DNA of 64,000 bases from an uncultured Chitinophagales bacterium (GCA_938023075.1 CALHDG010000130.1:1-64000); one strand, 5' to 3'; shown: positions 36,833-45,376, numbered from the stretch's first letter. The notes: generated by a model from the letters alone, not told the origin. Numbers and translations are program-made.

Positions 36833-37144
36833 ATGGAAGATATAACGGTTAAAGAAGTAAAGGAACGTTTAGCGAATAATGAAAGTTTACATATAATTGA
36901 TGTAAGAGAACAACACGAGTACGATGAATTTAATATTGGCGCTACTTTAATTCCATTAGGTGAAATACCCAACCGTTTGGAGGAGTTAACTCAGTATGTA
37001 AACGAAGAACTCATTATACATTGTCGTTCGGGTGGGCGAAGTGGAAAAGCAAAATTGTATTTACAAGATAAAGGGTTTACCAAAGTGCGAAATTTATTGG
37101 GTGGCATGTTGGAGTGGCAAGAGGAAGATTCAAATAATATCTAA
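36833..37144 (+). CDS. Rhodanese-like domain protein
   Basis: 103 residues, a single rhodanese fold. Catalytic Cys64 in IIHCRSGGRSGKA, with IIDVREQHEYDEFNIGA at the N-terminal part, the usual CDC25/rhodanese pattern. Likely a small cytoplasmic sulfurtransferase or persulfide carrier. It starts 6 bp after the T9SS cargo gene, but co-transcription may be incidental. Confidence 0.88.
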   Translation: MEDITVKEVKERLANNESLHIIDVREQHEYDEFNIGATLIPLGEIPNRLEELTQYVNEELIIHCRSGGRSGKAKLYLQDKGFTKVRNLLGGMLEWQEEDSNNI

Positions 37145-37159
37145 TATCATCGTAATAAA

Positions 37160-37198
37160 TCGAAATTCATTATTCAATAATCGATATTCGTTATTCAG
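37160..37198. repeat. Short tandem pair TCGAAATTCATTATTCA / TCGATATTCGTTATTCA
   Basis: Two imperfect copies of an 18-base word with a 21-bp period (37160 and 37181). A related word (CATTCAGTATTCGATATT) occurs at 16324-16341 in another intergenic gap. Short interspersed words of this kind recur in noncoding DNA here; the function is unknown. Confidence 0.4.
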
Positions 37199-37316
37199 TG
37201 CTGTCGGCTTAAAACTTGGTGTTGCATTAATTCTAACCCTACAATCGTCTGTAAAATCTTTATAATATTAGGTAAATTTATATAAACAATAAAATAGTTT
37301 ACACTAATGCATTAGT

Positions 37317-37478
37317 TTTTTTGAAGCGAATCTTTTTAACTTTCTAATAACGAGGGTCCCGCTTTCCGCTCAAATGCTATGGCTAAGCTCCAAAGCCAGC
37401 GCGACAATATAGCATAACCACTGCAATCGGGGCTAACAAGCAAACTTCGATCGGCTTCAGTAACGTTTCAAAAAGAAG
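37317..37478 (-). repeat. Hairpin repeat family, copy 2
   Basis: On the minus strand this reads TTAGCCCCGATTGCAGTGG, GGTTATGCTAT, a GC-rich loop, then ATAGCATTTGAGCGGAAAGCG, matching copies at 14205 and 44317. The outer ends TTTTTGAAACG and CGCTTCAAAAAA are inverted. Internal arms GGTTATGCTAT and ATAGCATTTGAG partly pair. It lies immediately downstream of the tRNA-Val gene (12 bp on the minus strand). Confidence 0.75.
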
Positions 37479-37490
37479 AAGATAAAAAAG

Positions 37491-37565
37491 TGGGTGATAC
37501 TGGATTCGAACCAGTGACCTCTGCCCTGTCAAGACAGCGCTCTAAACCAACTGAGCTAATCACCC
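37491..37565 (-). tRNA. tRNA-Val(GAC)
   Basis: On the minus strand: acceptor GGGTGAT pairs with ATCACCC. D-arm GCTC-AGTTGGTTTA-GAGC. The anticodon stem CTGTC pairs with GGCAG around loop TTGACAG, giving anticodon GAC (Val, codons GUC/GUU). T-arm CTGG-TTCGAAT-CCAG. Discriminator A; the CCA end is not encoded (A is followed by C and then a T-run). The apparent protein frame across this locus is an artefact. Confidence 0.93.
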
Positions 37566-37615
37566 CTTCAATATTTTTGTTATACAAAATGCTTATTTCA
37601 ATCAAATATCTATAA

Positions 37616-38488
37616 TTATAGCAACTTATCAGCAATAACTTGCAAAGTTTTTTCAATTAAATGTTCAATAGTTTGAGGAGCTTGTTGACTAAACTCGCCG
37701 GTTGCTCGGTTAGCAATCATTGCATTTAACGAAATGGCACGATGTCCCAAAAGTTTTGCTAAGCTGTACATACCGGCAGTTTCCATTTCGAGGTTGGTTA
37801 TTTTTTTGCCTTGCCATTCAAACTGTTGCAGGGCTTTCATTAAATGCGGGTACTTTGGGCTTAATCTAATTGTACGGCTTTGTGGTCCGTAAAAACCGGG
37901 GTTAGTAATGGTTACACCCAACTCACCAATGGTGGCAAAGGTATCTAATAAAGTTTTATCGCCCTCTGCAACATATAATGATAGATTAATTCTATAGTCG
38001 ATTAGCTCATCTTTTAAGTACGCACGTAAATCTTTCGCTTCTGTATAATCATAAAATTGCATTAAGGTATCAAAGCCAATGGCAAGCTCACTAATAATGG
38101 TGCCATCTAAAGGGAAGTAAGGTTGAATAGCCCCGCTCGTACCTATCCGTATAAAAGTCAACTCAGTTAATTGCTTTTTTATCATTCGAGTTTCAAAATC
38201 AATATTAAACAGTGCATCTACTTCGTTCATAAAAATATCAATATTATCAGTACCCATACCAGTTGAGCAAACTGAAACTTTTTTATTGCCCATTAATCCG
38301 GTATGGCTTACAAACTCTCGTTTCTGTTTTTCTAAAAGAATAACATCAAAATGTTTGCTGACTGATGCTACTCTTTCAGGATCGCCCACCGTAATAATGG
38401 TTGTTGAAAGATCGCCCGGTTTTAAATTTAAATGGTAAATGCTTCCTTCATCCGTAATAATTAATTCTGAATTTTTTATTGCTTGCAT
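37616..38488 (-). CDS. Nucleoside phosphorylase, uridine phosphorylase-like
   Basis: 290 residues with the PNP/UDP phosphorylase fold: TIITVGDPERVASVSKHF (phosphate-binding glycine/Arg region), CSTGMGTDNI, IRIGTSGAI, and the ribose-binding NLEMETAGMYSLAKLLGHRA. Cleaves nucleosides with phosphate in salvage. The fold is certain; uridine versus purine preference cannot be read with confidence. It is 33 bp downstream of mscS on the same strand and 51 bp before the tRNA. Confidence 0.88.
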   Translation of the reverse strand: MQAIKNSELIITDEGSIYHLNLKPGDLSTTIITVGDPERVASVSKHFDVILLEKQKREFVSHTGLMGNKKVSVCSTGMGTDNIDIFMNEVDALFNIDFETRMIKKQLTELTFIRIGTSGAIQPYFPLDGTIISELAIGFDTLMQFYDYTEAKDLRAYLKDELIDYRINLSLYVAEGDKTLLDTFATIGELGVTITNPGFYGPQSRTIRLSPKYPHLMKALQQFEWQGKKITNLEMETAGMYSLAKLLGHRAISLNAMIANRATGEFSQQAPQTIEHLIEKTLQVIADKLL

Positions 38489-38521
38489 ATAGGTTTGATC
38501 GTGAAAAAATTGCTGATTAGT

Positions 38522-39400
38522 TTATACTCTTCTTAAAGTAGGATAAGCCAATTCAATATCTTTATGTTGTTCAAATTGTAACAAAATTTCTTCCCAAATT
38601 TTTTGTTGCGAACCACGCCTCTTGTAAGGATCGCACAAATATCGTATGGTTAATAAAACGCCGCTATCTTTTACATCGGTGTACACAATGGGCGTTAAGT
38701 TTTTATAGTAAATCATATAGTTTTTAGAGGCTTTGTTTAATTTTTTACGGGCTTCGATGCTATGATCTTTGTAGTAAGTATCAGCAATTTCGGTTAATAG
38801 TTGTTTTGTTTTTTGCCAATCGCTTTCAAATGTAATTAGTACGGGTATTTCATTCCAAATATATTGAAAACCTTTGTTATACATGGCTTGCGATTCCGTA
38901 AATATTTTAGAATTCGGAACCTGAATAATTCTTCCGGTACTTTGGTCCGATTCAATCCAATTACCAATTTCATTAAGCGTAAAATAAAACAATCCCATAT
39001 GAATAACATCGCCTTTTATATTCCCAATTTCAACACGATCACCCACATCAATAGGTCGCCAAAAGGTAAGAAAAACCCAACCGGCTATATCTACAATAGG
39101 ATCTTTTAAAGCAATAGCAATACCAGCCGATAACAAACCAAAATAGGTTGCCATCGATTCGAAACCATTAAACCAAACTCTAAAAATACATAGTAAAGCT
39201 ATTGCAACACTAAAATAGCTGGCAAAAGTACGTAAGCGATAACTGGTTTTTACATTAGATTTTAACCGGTTGATAACATAAAACAACAAACGGCGAAATA
39301 ACCAGAAAAAAAGAATGATGAGTAAAGTCCATACTAAATTTTTTTGCAGGGCAATGCTTATACCCGTCCAGCTTTCAATATTAGTCAACAAGTTTTTCAT
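38522..39400 (-). CDS. Small-conductance mechanosensitive channel (MscS family)
   Basis: 292 residues. N-terminal membrane helices (about residues 15-45 and 60-80), then the pore-lining TM3 (ATYFGLLSAGIAIALKDPIVD) and the beta domain (GWVFLTFWRPIDVGDRVEIG), followed by a cytoplasmic alpha/beta domain. Opens under membrane tension to release osmolytes. Its first 20 bases overlap the 3' end of a truncated PDDEXK fragment upstream. Confidence 0.88.
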   Translation of the reverse strand: MKNLLTNIESWTGISIALQKNLVWTLLIILFFWLFRRLLFYVINRLKSNVKTSYRLRTFASYFSVAIALLCIFRVWFNGFESMATYFGLLSAGIAIALKDPIVDIAGWVFLTFWRPIDVGDRVEIGNIKGDVIHMGLFYFTLNEIGNWIESDQSTGRIIQVPNSKIFTESQAMYNKGFQYIWNEIPVLITFESDWQKTKQLLTEIADTYYKDHSIEARKKLNKASKNYMIYYKNLTPIVYTDVKDSGVLLTIRYLCDPYKRRGSQQKIWEEILLQFEQHKDIELAYPTLRRV

Positions 39401-39521
39401 AAACTAATTCTACAATATCTTCTCCAATAATTTTTCCAATCAACGCTTTGGCAATAGCCAAATCTTCTAACAAATATTTGAAAGCTACATCATCTATAGG
39501 ATTAATTATTCGCATTTGCAT
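39381..39521 (-). pseudogene. Truncated N-terminus of a PD-(D/E)XK nuclease family (Rpn/transposase-type) gene
   Basis: A 46-codon frame: MRIINPIDDVAFKYLLEDLA, then IAKALIGKIIGEDIVEL, before it runs into the mscS start and stops. The first 40 residues match the conserved N-terminus of the large PDDEXK_2/Rpn-like family, which normally continues for another ~250 residues. Everything downstream is missing, so it is a remnant. The deletion endpoint is at the mscS start region. Assignment is from recognition of the N-terminal signature. Confidence 0.65.
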
Positions 39522-39633
39522 CTTAAAAATATTATTATACATTGTAATAGGATCAAATATGCAAAGTACACCAAAACTGAATGATTAGCGAATACTTCTT
39601 GTTTAATATCTTTTAAAAAAAAGATATTCAAAC

Positions 39634-40704
39634 TCAATGCATTACTTCTACCATCCAATTAAACCGGTCTTCTTCCCGCCCATATTTAATATTATCCAAA
39701 CGGGTTTTAATTTTTTCGGAGATCGATTTATTTTCATTAATTGTTAAGGCTTTGCCGTTATAATTGATTTCGGCAATTGGAGAAACAGACGCTGCCGTGC
39801 CCGTTCCAAAAGCATCGTCTAATTTGCCTGCATCAAAAGCCTTTTCTATTTCTTGTATGGTAATGGCTTGTTCTTTTACGGTATAGCCTTCATCTTTTAG
39901 TAAAGTAATTACACTGGCACGTGTTACGCCTTCTAAAATTTGACCATCGGTGGGTGGCGTATAGGCAACACCATCTATAATACAAAAGAAATTCATGGTA
40001 CCAATTTCTTGTACATATTTGTGCTCATATCCATCTGTCCATAATACTTGATCGAAACCTTCTTTACCTACTAAAAGTGCCGGGTAAAGGGTTGCTGCAT
40101 AATTACCAGCAGCTTTGGCAAAACCTGTTCCTCCGCTAAAAGCTCTTACATATTTATCAGCTACTTTTACTTTAATACGCTTGGAATAATACTTTCCAAC
40201 CGGACATGTAAATACAATAAATTTATAGTTGTTAGAAGTGCGAACACCAATATAGGGGTCATTGGCGAACATATAAGGTCTTAAATATAGTGAGTAGCCA
40301 TCTTTAGCAGGTACCCATTTTTTATCTAACCCAACAATGGCATGTAAGGCTTGTAAAAAAAGTTCTTCTGGTACATCTGGCATCGACATTCTGTTCGCAG
40401 AAATATTAAAACGTTTGGCATTTTTTTCCGGTCTGAACAACATTATTTTATCATCAAATGTCCGGTAGGCTTTCATTCCTTCAAAAATAGCTTGCCCATA
40501 GTGCAAGGCAGAACAAGCGGGGCTTATCGTCATATTTTCATAAGGCTTAATAAATGCATCACCCCATGCTCCATTTTTATAATTCATTTCAAACATATGA
40601 TCAGAAAAAGTGCTACCAAAAGCCAAATTATCTAAATCTACTTCTTTTAACCTGCTTTCGCTCACTTCTTTTACATTAATTGAAATATCTAATATAGTAC
40701 TCAT
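39634..40704 (-). CDS. ilvE: Branched-chain amino acid aminotransferase
   Basis: 356 residues, the long BCAT-II type common in Bacteroidota. PLP Lys near residue 196 in GTGFAKAAGNYAATLYP. YGQAIFEGMKAYR near 90 and LRPYMFANDPYIGVR are family motifs; GTGTAASVSPI near the C-terminus binds the cofactor phosphate. Catalyses the last step of Leu, Ile and Val synthesis and the first of their breakdown. Divergent from the 40806 gene with a 101-bp spacer. Confidence 0.95.
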   Translation of the reverse strand: MSTILDISINVKEVSESRLKEVDLDNLAFGSTFSDHMFEMNYKNGAWGDAFIKPYENMTISPACSALHYGQAIFEGMKAYRTFDDKIMLFRPEKNAKRFNISANRMSMPDVPEELFLQALHAIVGLDKKWVPAKDGYSLYLRPYMFANDPYIGVRTSNNYKFIVFTCPVGKYYSKRIKVKVADKYVRAFSGGTGFAKAAGNYAATLYPALLVGKEGFDQVLWTDGYEHKYVQEIGTMNFFCIIDGVAYTPPTDGQILEGVTRASVITLLKDEGYTVKEQAITIQEIEKAFDAGKLDDAFGTGTAASVSPIAEINYNGKALTINENKSISEKIKTRLDNIKYGREEDRFNWMVEVMH

Positions 40705-40787
40705 AGGCTTAATATACTTAATATTTTACAAAATTAAAAATCTTATGGCAAAAATATGTGGTTTTTCTTTCAGCTAAAAAATATTAG

Positions 40788-40795
40788 TATTTTTG
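40788..40795 (+). promoter_or_regulatory. -7 promoter box TATTTTTG upstream of the hypothetical gene
   Basis: Perfect TAnnTTTG match with TTTC at 40764-40767 as a -33 candidate (20-base spacer). It ends 10 bases before the ATG at 40806, implying a very short 5' leader. It would drive the hypothetical gene and probably rdgB 13 bp beyond it. Confidence 0.5.
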
Positions 40796-40805
40796 CTCAA
40801 TAACT

Positions 40806-41291
40806 ATGCAAATAAATCAAGCCAATCTTATCCATTTATACAAAAATGATGAAGTAGTATGTTTACCTTTTGAAAAAAATGAGTTATTAAATAATAAGCA
40901 CTCCAATTATAAGATAAAAGCTATAGGCAACAACCAAAAAAAGATATTAATTATGGTTAGCCATTCAATAAATGATTTAAATTCGGAAGAAAATGTATTA
41001 TTGTTTAACATTTTAAAGGCTATTCATTTAACAATTGAAGATGTTAAATTAGTAGAATTTGCAGGACAACCGTTTAAGTTTATAAAAAACTCAATTGAAT
41101 TTGAAAAGTGTATCCTTTTGGGCTTAGATGGCAGTCAAATTGGTTTGCAAATGGCTTTAAATCCATATCATATATTTAATTTTATGAATACTTTTTTTTT
41201 AACAAGTCATAGTGCCAATTTGTTAAATAAACATAAAAAATATAAAGAGAATTTGTGGAAAGCTTTACAAAAAATGTTTGCGGTAACTTAA
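40806..41291 (+). CDS. Conserved Bacteroidota hypothetical protein
   Basis: 161 residues, soluble, Lys/Asn/Leu-rich, no signal peptide. A central KILIMVSHSINDLNSEENVL and KCILLGLDGSQIGLQ suggest a small alpha/beta fold with two hydrophobic strands; a conserved-looking NPYHIFNFMN follows. I recall a similar protein in other Bacteroidota but no tested function. A distant likeness in layout to DNA polymerase III psi subunits was considered but is not supported. It precedes rdgB by 13 bp. Confidence 0.65.
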   Translation: MQINQANLIHLYKNDEVVCLPFEKNELLNNKHSNYKIKAIGNNQKKILIMVSHSINDLNSEENVLLFNILKAIHLTIEDVKLVEFAGQPFKFIKNSIEFEKCILLGLDGSQIGLQMALNPYHIFNFMNTFFLTSHSANLLNKHKKYKENLWKALQKMFAVT

Positions 41292-41304
41292 AATTATTAA
41301 TGAG

Positions 41305-41892
41305 ATGAAGCGATTAGTTTTTGCAACAGGTAATCTAAATAAATTAAAAGAAATTCAATTGATTGTAGGCGATGAATATGAGCTGTTAAGTTTAAATGAT
41401 ATTGGACATACACAAGAAATAGAAGAACCTTATAATACTTTAGAAGAAAACGCTACACATAAAGCAAAAACTATATTTAAAGTGCATCAAATCAATTGTT
41501 TTGCAGAAGATACTGGTTTAATGATAGATGCTTTAAATGGAGAACCTGGAGTTTTTTCAGCACGATATGCTGGTACGCATAGATCGGCTGAAGATAATAT
41601 GAATAAAGTTTTGCAACAGCTAAGTAATGTTGAACAAAAAAAACGTACTGCCAAGTTTAAAACAGTCATCTCGCTCATATTAAATGAAAAAGAATATAAA
41701 TTTATTGGGGAGGTAAACGGCTTTATCAACTCGAAACCAATGGGTAATAACGGTTTTGGCTATGATCCTATTTTCTATTATCCAGAATTTGGCAAAACTT
41801 TTGCACAAATAACTGTAGACGAGAAAAACAAAATTAGCCACCGAAAAAAGGCTACCAAAAAATTAATAAATTTTCTTAAAAGCATCAATTAA
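41305..41892 (+). CDS. rdgB: Non-canonical purine NTP pyrophosphatase (RdgB/HAM1)
   Basis: 195 residues. Hydrolyses dITP/XTP and related NTPs, preventing their incorporation. Motifs: FATGNLNKLKEIQ at the N-terminus, FAEDTGLMIDALNGEPGVFS with the metal-binding Asp, GNNGFGYDPIFYYPE, and KNKISHRKKA near the C-terminus. Length is typical. Directly follows the hypothetical gene (13-bp gap). Confidence 0.95.
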   Translation: MKRLVFATGNLNKLKEIQLIVGDEYELLSLNDIGHTQEIEEPYNTLEENATHKAKTIFKVHQINCFAEDTGLMIDALNGEPGVFSARYAGTHRSAEDNMNKVLQQLSNVEQKKRTAKFKTVISLILNEKEYKFIGEVNGFINSKPMGNNGFGYDPIFYYPEFGKTFAQITVDEKNKISHRKKATKKLINFLKSIN

Positions 41893-41984
41893 TTGAAATT
41901 AATTACAAATAATGACTACTTTGGATGTAAAATTAATTATGAAGCAACCAAAGTGATTGATTAACCATCTTAATATCAACCAGC

Positions 41985-42557
41985 ATGAGAAAAAGTATTG
42001 ACAAGTTACATGATTATGAATTAGTAAAGCAATGTATAAAGAAAGATAAAAAGGCTTACAAGAACTTGTACGATAAGTTTTCAGGCAAAATGTTTTCTAT
42101 TTGTTTGCGGTATTCAAGTGATTATCATAGTGCAGAAGATATTTTGCAAGAAGGCTTTACTAAAGTATATAAAAACTTGGTGAAATTTAGGTTTGAAGGG
42201 TCTTTTGAGGGTTGGTTGCGCCGGATAATTGTTAATACGGCAATTGAACATTATCGCAAAAATGTTCATATGTATCCAATTATGGACGTGGGTAATACCG
42301 AACAGGAAAAAATACATGACTATGTATTAGAACAATTAGAAGCAAAAGACATTTTAGAAATGATTAAAAACCTTTCCCCAGGCTATCAAACAGTGTTTAA
42401 CCTTTATGTTATTGAGGGTTATCCACATAAAGAAATTTCTAAAATGTTAGATATTAGCGAAGGAACATCAAAATCACAGTTAGCGCGCGCACGGTATCTG
42501 TTACAAAAAATGATATTAAACTTAGATCAAGGTTACCGGGAAGCTTATGCAAAATAA
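41985..42557 (+). CDS. ECF RNA polymerase sigma factor
   Basis: 190 residues. Sigma region 2 around 20-95 (AYKNLYDKFSGKMFSICLRY and EDILQEGFTKVYKNLVKFRF) and region 4 near 120-180, with the helix-turn-helix HKEISKMLDISEGTSKSQLA. Recruits RNA polymerase to a regulon not visible here. Its last 11 bp (ending -YAK stop) overlap the start of the downstream membrane/barrel gene, the same architecture as the pair at 62913/63466. Translational coupling is likely. Confidence 0.92.
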   Translation: MRKSIDKLHDYELVKQCIKKDKKAYKNLYDKFSGKMFSICLRYSSDYHSAEDILQEGFTKVYKNLVKFRFEGSFEGWLRRIIVNTAIEHYRKNVHMYPIMDVGNTEQEKIHDYVLEQLEAKDILEMIKNLSPGYQTVFNLYVIEGYPHKEISKMLDISEGTSKSQLARARYLLQKMILNLDQGYREAYAK

Positions 42558-43905
42558 TTACTCCAATATGGACAGATTGTTTCGTGAAAAAATACAAAAT
42601 CACGAAGCTCAAGTTGATTCGTTTGTTTGGGAATCTTTACAAGATCAACTAAAGGACACTTCTTTTTTCAATAACAAATGGTTGACCTATTTAAGTTATG
42701 CTGCCATATTCTTTTTAACCATAGGTTTTACTATTGCAGGTTCACATCAATATTTTAATTACCTAAAAATCCAAAATCAAAATTTTGCTGATCAAGACGA
42801 TCATCTAAATCAATATTATAAATACATTTCTAAAAATGCTACTGTTCAACCTCAAATTATTACTCAAAAAGTTGAAGTACCCGTTGAGGTGACCAAAATT
42901 GTAGAGGTTCCTATTGAAATTACTAAGTTTATTCCTTCACCTGGCATTGAGGATATTTTATCTAAATATGAATATTTTAACTATACAGAAGAAGAATTAG
43001 CACACATCAATGAAAAAATTGAGTTGATCAGAGGTTTTAACTTATCTGAATTACCTGAAAAATCAAAGGAAGAAATTGGCGCACTAAACAAAATTGAATT
43101 AGATAAGTTAGTTGTATACGGTTTAGAAAACTCGTTAACTGAAAAAGAGCGTGCAGAGGAAGAAATATTTTTATTTGAATCTTCCGGTTTGGGAATGGCT
43201 TTGGACGGAACTGGTATATATACTTATAAAAGCGAAACGTCTACTCAACAAATTGTAGACAATATCTTAAGAAAAAAAATGACTAACCTAAAAGGTTTTC
43301 AAATTGGTTTAGGTGGTACGTTTTTTAATTCCTGGATTTTAAATAAACGCCCTACCGAAATTTCAACCAATAGTCTCGAATATAAATTTACTACAGGTCA
43401 ACAATATGGTTTTACACTAGGCTATAATTTTAATCCAAAATTGGGTTTAGAAATTGGATTGGCAAAAGCCAATCAGGGGCAACGTATTATTCAATATGCT
43501 AATGCTACACAAATTGAAAACGAAGTTCGTTTGGGTTATGTACATATTCCTTTGGCATTTAAATATAAATGGGAGCAGTATTCTAGCATAACCAAACATC
43601 CCATTGTTATGAATTACATGGTTGGTTTGCAATACAGCAAATTACTTTCTATTGATGGTATTATGAACAGTGATATTATTATGTTAGAAGATTTGCAAAG
43701 AACGCACGATATTGGTTTTCTGGTTGGATTAGATTATGATATCTTTTTAGGCAATAATTATTTTGTTACTATTGGAGCACGATCTACTTTTGGAACTGAT
43801 TTAAACGCCGTTATGAATGCTTTTAATAATTCTTCTAATACAAAAACAGATAACTTTACGGTCGGTTTAAAAGCTTCTTTCAATTATTTGTTTAGAATGA
43901 ACTAA
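42547..43905 (+). CDS. Membrane-anchored anti-sigma-type protein with C-terminal outer-membrane beta-barrel domain
   Basis: 452 residues. Cytoplasmic N-terminus of about 40 residues (RLFREKIQNHEAQVDSFVWE, resembling Bacteroidota anti-sigma starts), one transmembrane helix near 43-65, a periplasmic linker with the repeated VEVPVEVTKIVEVPIEITKF, and a C-terminal barrel-like domain (from GFQIGLGGTFFNSWIL near 250) ending LKASFNYLFRMN with a terminal aromatic. Overlaps the sigma gene by 11 bp. The layout suggests one polypeptide bridging inner and outer membranes to control the sigma factor. This is inference from topology. Confidence 0.7.
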   Translation: MQNNYSNMDRLFREKIQNHEAQVDSFVWESLQDQLKDTSFFNNKWLTYLSYAAIFFLTIGFTIAGSHQYFNYLKIQNQNFADQDDHLNQYYKYISKNATVQPQIITQKVEVPVEVTKIVEVPIEITKFIPSPGIEDILSKYEYFNYTEEELAHINEKIELIRGFNLSELPEKSKEEIGALNKIELDKLVVYGLENSLTEKERAEEEIFLFESSGLGMALDGTGIYTYKSETSTQQIVDNILRKKMTNLKGFQIGLGGTFFNSWILNKRPTEISTNSLEYKFTTGQQYGFTLGYNFNPKLGLEIGLAKANQGQRIIQYANATQIENEVRLGYVHIPLAFKYKWEQYSSITKHPIVMNYMVGLQYSKLLSIDGIMNSDIIMLEDLQRTHDIGFLVGLDYDIFLGNNYFVTIGARSTFGTDLNAVMNAFNNSSNTKTDNFTVGLKASFNYLFRMN

Positions 43906-44030
43906 CCTTTTCGAAACGGATTTTATCCCTCATTTTTAATTCAATTATTTTTTCGATTTGATTTACGCAGTTGGAGCAGTATCGAAAAACTAATGAAGCT
44001 GCAAAACTGCAAAATTGTTATACCAATTAG

Positions 44031-44219
44031 CTGATATTAGCAGATGCTTACCAATTAAAGAGTGTATATAATTATCCAAAAGTTGAAGAGGCTGTTATTG
44101 CTACCGTTTTGAAATTTATGGCTGAGCATATTAAAGCGGTATTTTTTGTTTGCTATGATGCTGTGAATTATCAATTGTATAAAGAAATGTTAGAAGGTAG
44201 ATATGATCAGAACTCCTGA
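44031..44219 (+). pseudogene. Decayed macro-domain (ADP-ribose-binding) gene remnant
   Basis: A 62-codon frame opens directly after a TAG stop, with no start codon. It reads LILADAYQLK, then SVYNYPKVEEAVIATVLKF and AVFFVCYDAVNYQLYKEMLE before a TGA. The second part matches the C-terminal strand-helix-strand of Appr-1''-p/macro domains (xVYGYPxxEAxxIA ... VVFVCFDxENYxLYxxLL). The segment between the two halves that should carry the remaining fold is missing. It is a truncated remnant. A hairpin repeat copy lies about 100 bp downstream. Confidence 0.7.
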
Positions 44220-44316
44220 TCAAAACACGACACCTTTTCAAAACAGATGTCACCTCTACCTTGTCAGAGTCTCTTGAAGAGTAGGTTGATTAATCTGTTT
44301 TAAATAAAGCACGGTA

Positions 44317-44463
44317 TTGAAGCCGGGTGAAGTTGGAAAGTTAACCCTGATAGGAACGGTTATGCTATGATGCAGCGTTGCCTTTTGAAGTATAGCCATA
44401 GCATTTGAGTGGATAGCAGGGAGCGCGTTCTTAAATACTGCTCCGGGTTCGTTTCTAAAAAAT
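44317..44463 (+). repeat. Hairpin repeat family, copy 3
   Basis: Blocks TTAACCCTGATAGGAACGG, GGTTATGCTAT and GCATTTGAGTGGATAGC align with copies at 14205 and 37317 (inverted). The right end GGTTCGTTTC matches copy 1. This copy is the most diverged. It overlaps the 5' part of a spurious frame on the minus strand and lies 120 bp from dapF. Confidence 0.7.
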
Positions 44464-44587
44464 AAACAGATTAGATAGGTTAGTTCAAAGTAAAAATTAT
44501 GAAGCCATCGTTTCTTCTTGCTTAGGTTGTGCACGTTTGGAAGATGATTTGCGATAACCCTTCCCTTCAATCATCAGTTTAGCTATG

Positions 44588-45376
44588 TTATGTGTGCATT
44601 TCTAACTTAACCACCCCACTAAAAACAAAGCCAACAGAACCTTGCAACCAAACTCCATCTTGTTTAAAATGAACCTGCAAAGCCCCGCCTGTAGTTTGAA
44701 TCTGAACAGTAGAAGCATCCTTCAACTCCTCAAAATAACTACGGGCAACCATAGCTACCGCCACCGTACCCGTTCCGCAAGAAAGGGTTTCATTTTCAAC
44801 ACCACGTTCGTAGGTGCGCATATGTACGATACTATTGGAAAGGTGTTTGTTGACAAAATTGACATTGATGCCTTCGGCATTAAATGTTTCATTATAACGG
44901 ATGGCATGGGCAGTTTCAATGATATTGATGTGCTCAATATCTTCTACAAATTGTACAAAATGGGGTGAACCGGTTTCGGCAACGTAGCCGTTTTCGTGTT
45001 TATCAATGTGTTCGTAAACCAGCAATTTTAAAGCGACTGTTCCATCGGGAAAAATGTTGGCTTTGTGCTCACCGTCAATAGCATAAAAAGTGGTTTCGTT
45101 TTCGATGATGCCTAAACTTTGGGCAAAATGGGTAATACATCGCCCGCCATTACCGCACATAGAGCTTTCTTTACCGTCAGCATTAAAATAGACCATTTCA
45201 AAAGCGTACTGATCGTGTTCTTGTAATAAAATTATGCCATCTGCGCCAATACCAAAATGCCGGTCGCATAAATATTGATACAATGCCGGATTGTCTTTCG
45301 GTAAAGTTTCTTGGCGGTTATCGATGATTACAAAGTCGTTACCCGTGCCTTGGTATTTGCTGAATTCGATTTTCAT
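44588..45376 (-). CDS. dapF: Diaminopimelate epimerase
   Basis: 262 residues. Interconverts LL- and meso-diaminopimelate for lysine and peptidoglycan synthesis. Two catalytic Cys: Cys74 in SMCGNGGRC and Cys200 in LSCGTGTVA. The N-terminal KYQGTGNDFVIIDN is typical. A 60-residue membrane protein gene upstream on the same strand overlaps by 4 bp (ATGA), so they are probably co-translated. Confidence 0.95.
   Translation of the reverse strand: MKIEFSKYQGTGNDFVIIDNRQETLPKDNPALYQYLCDRHFGIGADGIILLQEHDQYAFEMVYFNADGKESSMCGNGGRCITHFAQSLGIIENETTFYAIDGEHKANIFPDGTVALKLLVYEHIDKHENGYVAETGSPHFVQFVEDIEHINIIETAHAIRYNETFNAEGINVNFVNKHLSNSIVHMRTYERGVENETLSCGTGTVAVAMVARSYFEELKDASTVQIQTTGGALQVHFKQDGVWLQGSVGFVFSGVVKLEMHT

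Noticed and set aside
37468..37656. Reading frame across the tRNA-Val locus
   Set aside because: It is read through the tRNA gene and flanking repeat; the tRNA structure explains the locus.
43975..44590. Frames on the minus strand through hairpin repeat copy 3 (44256-44570)
   Set aside because: They overlap the repeat and resemble no family; the frame is a shadow.
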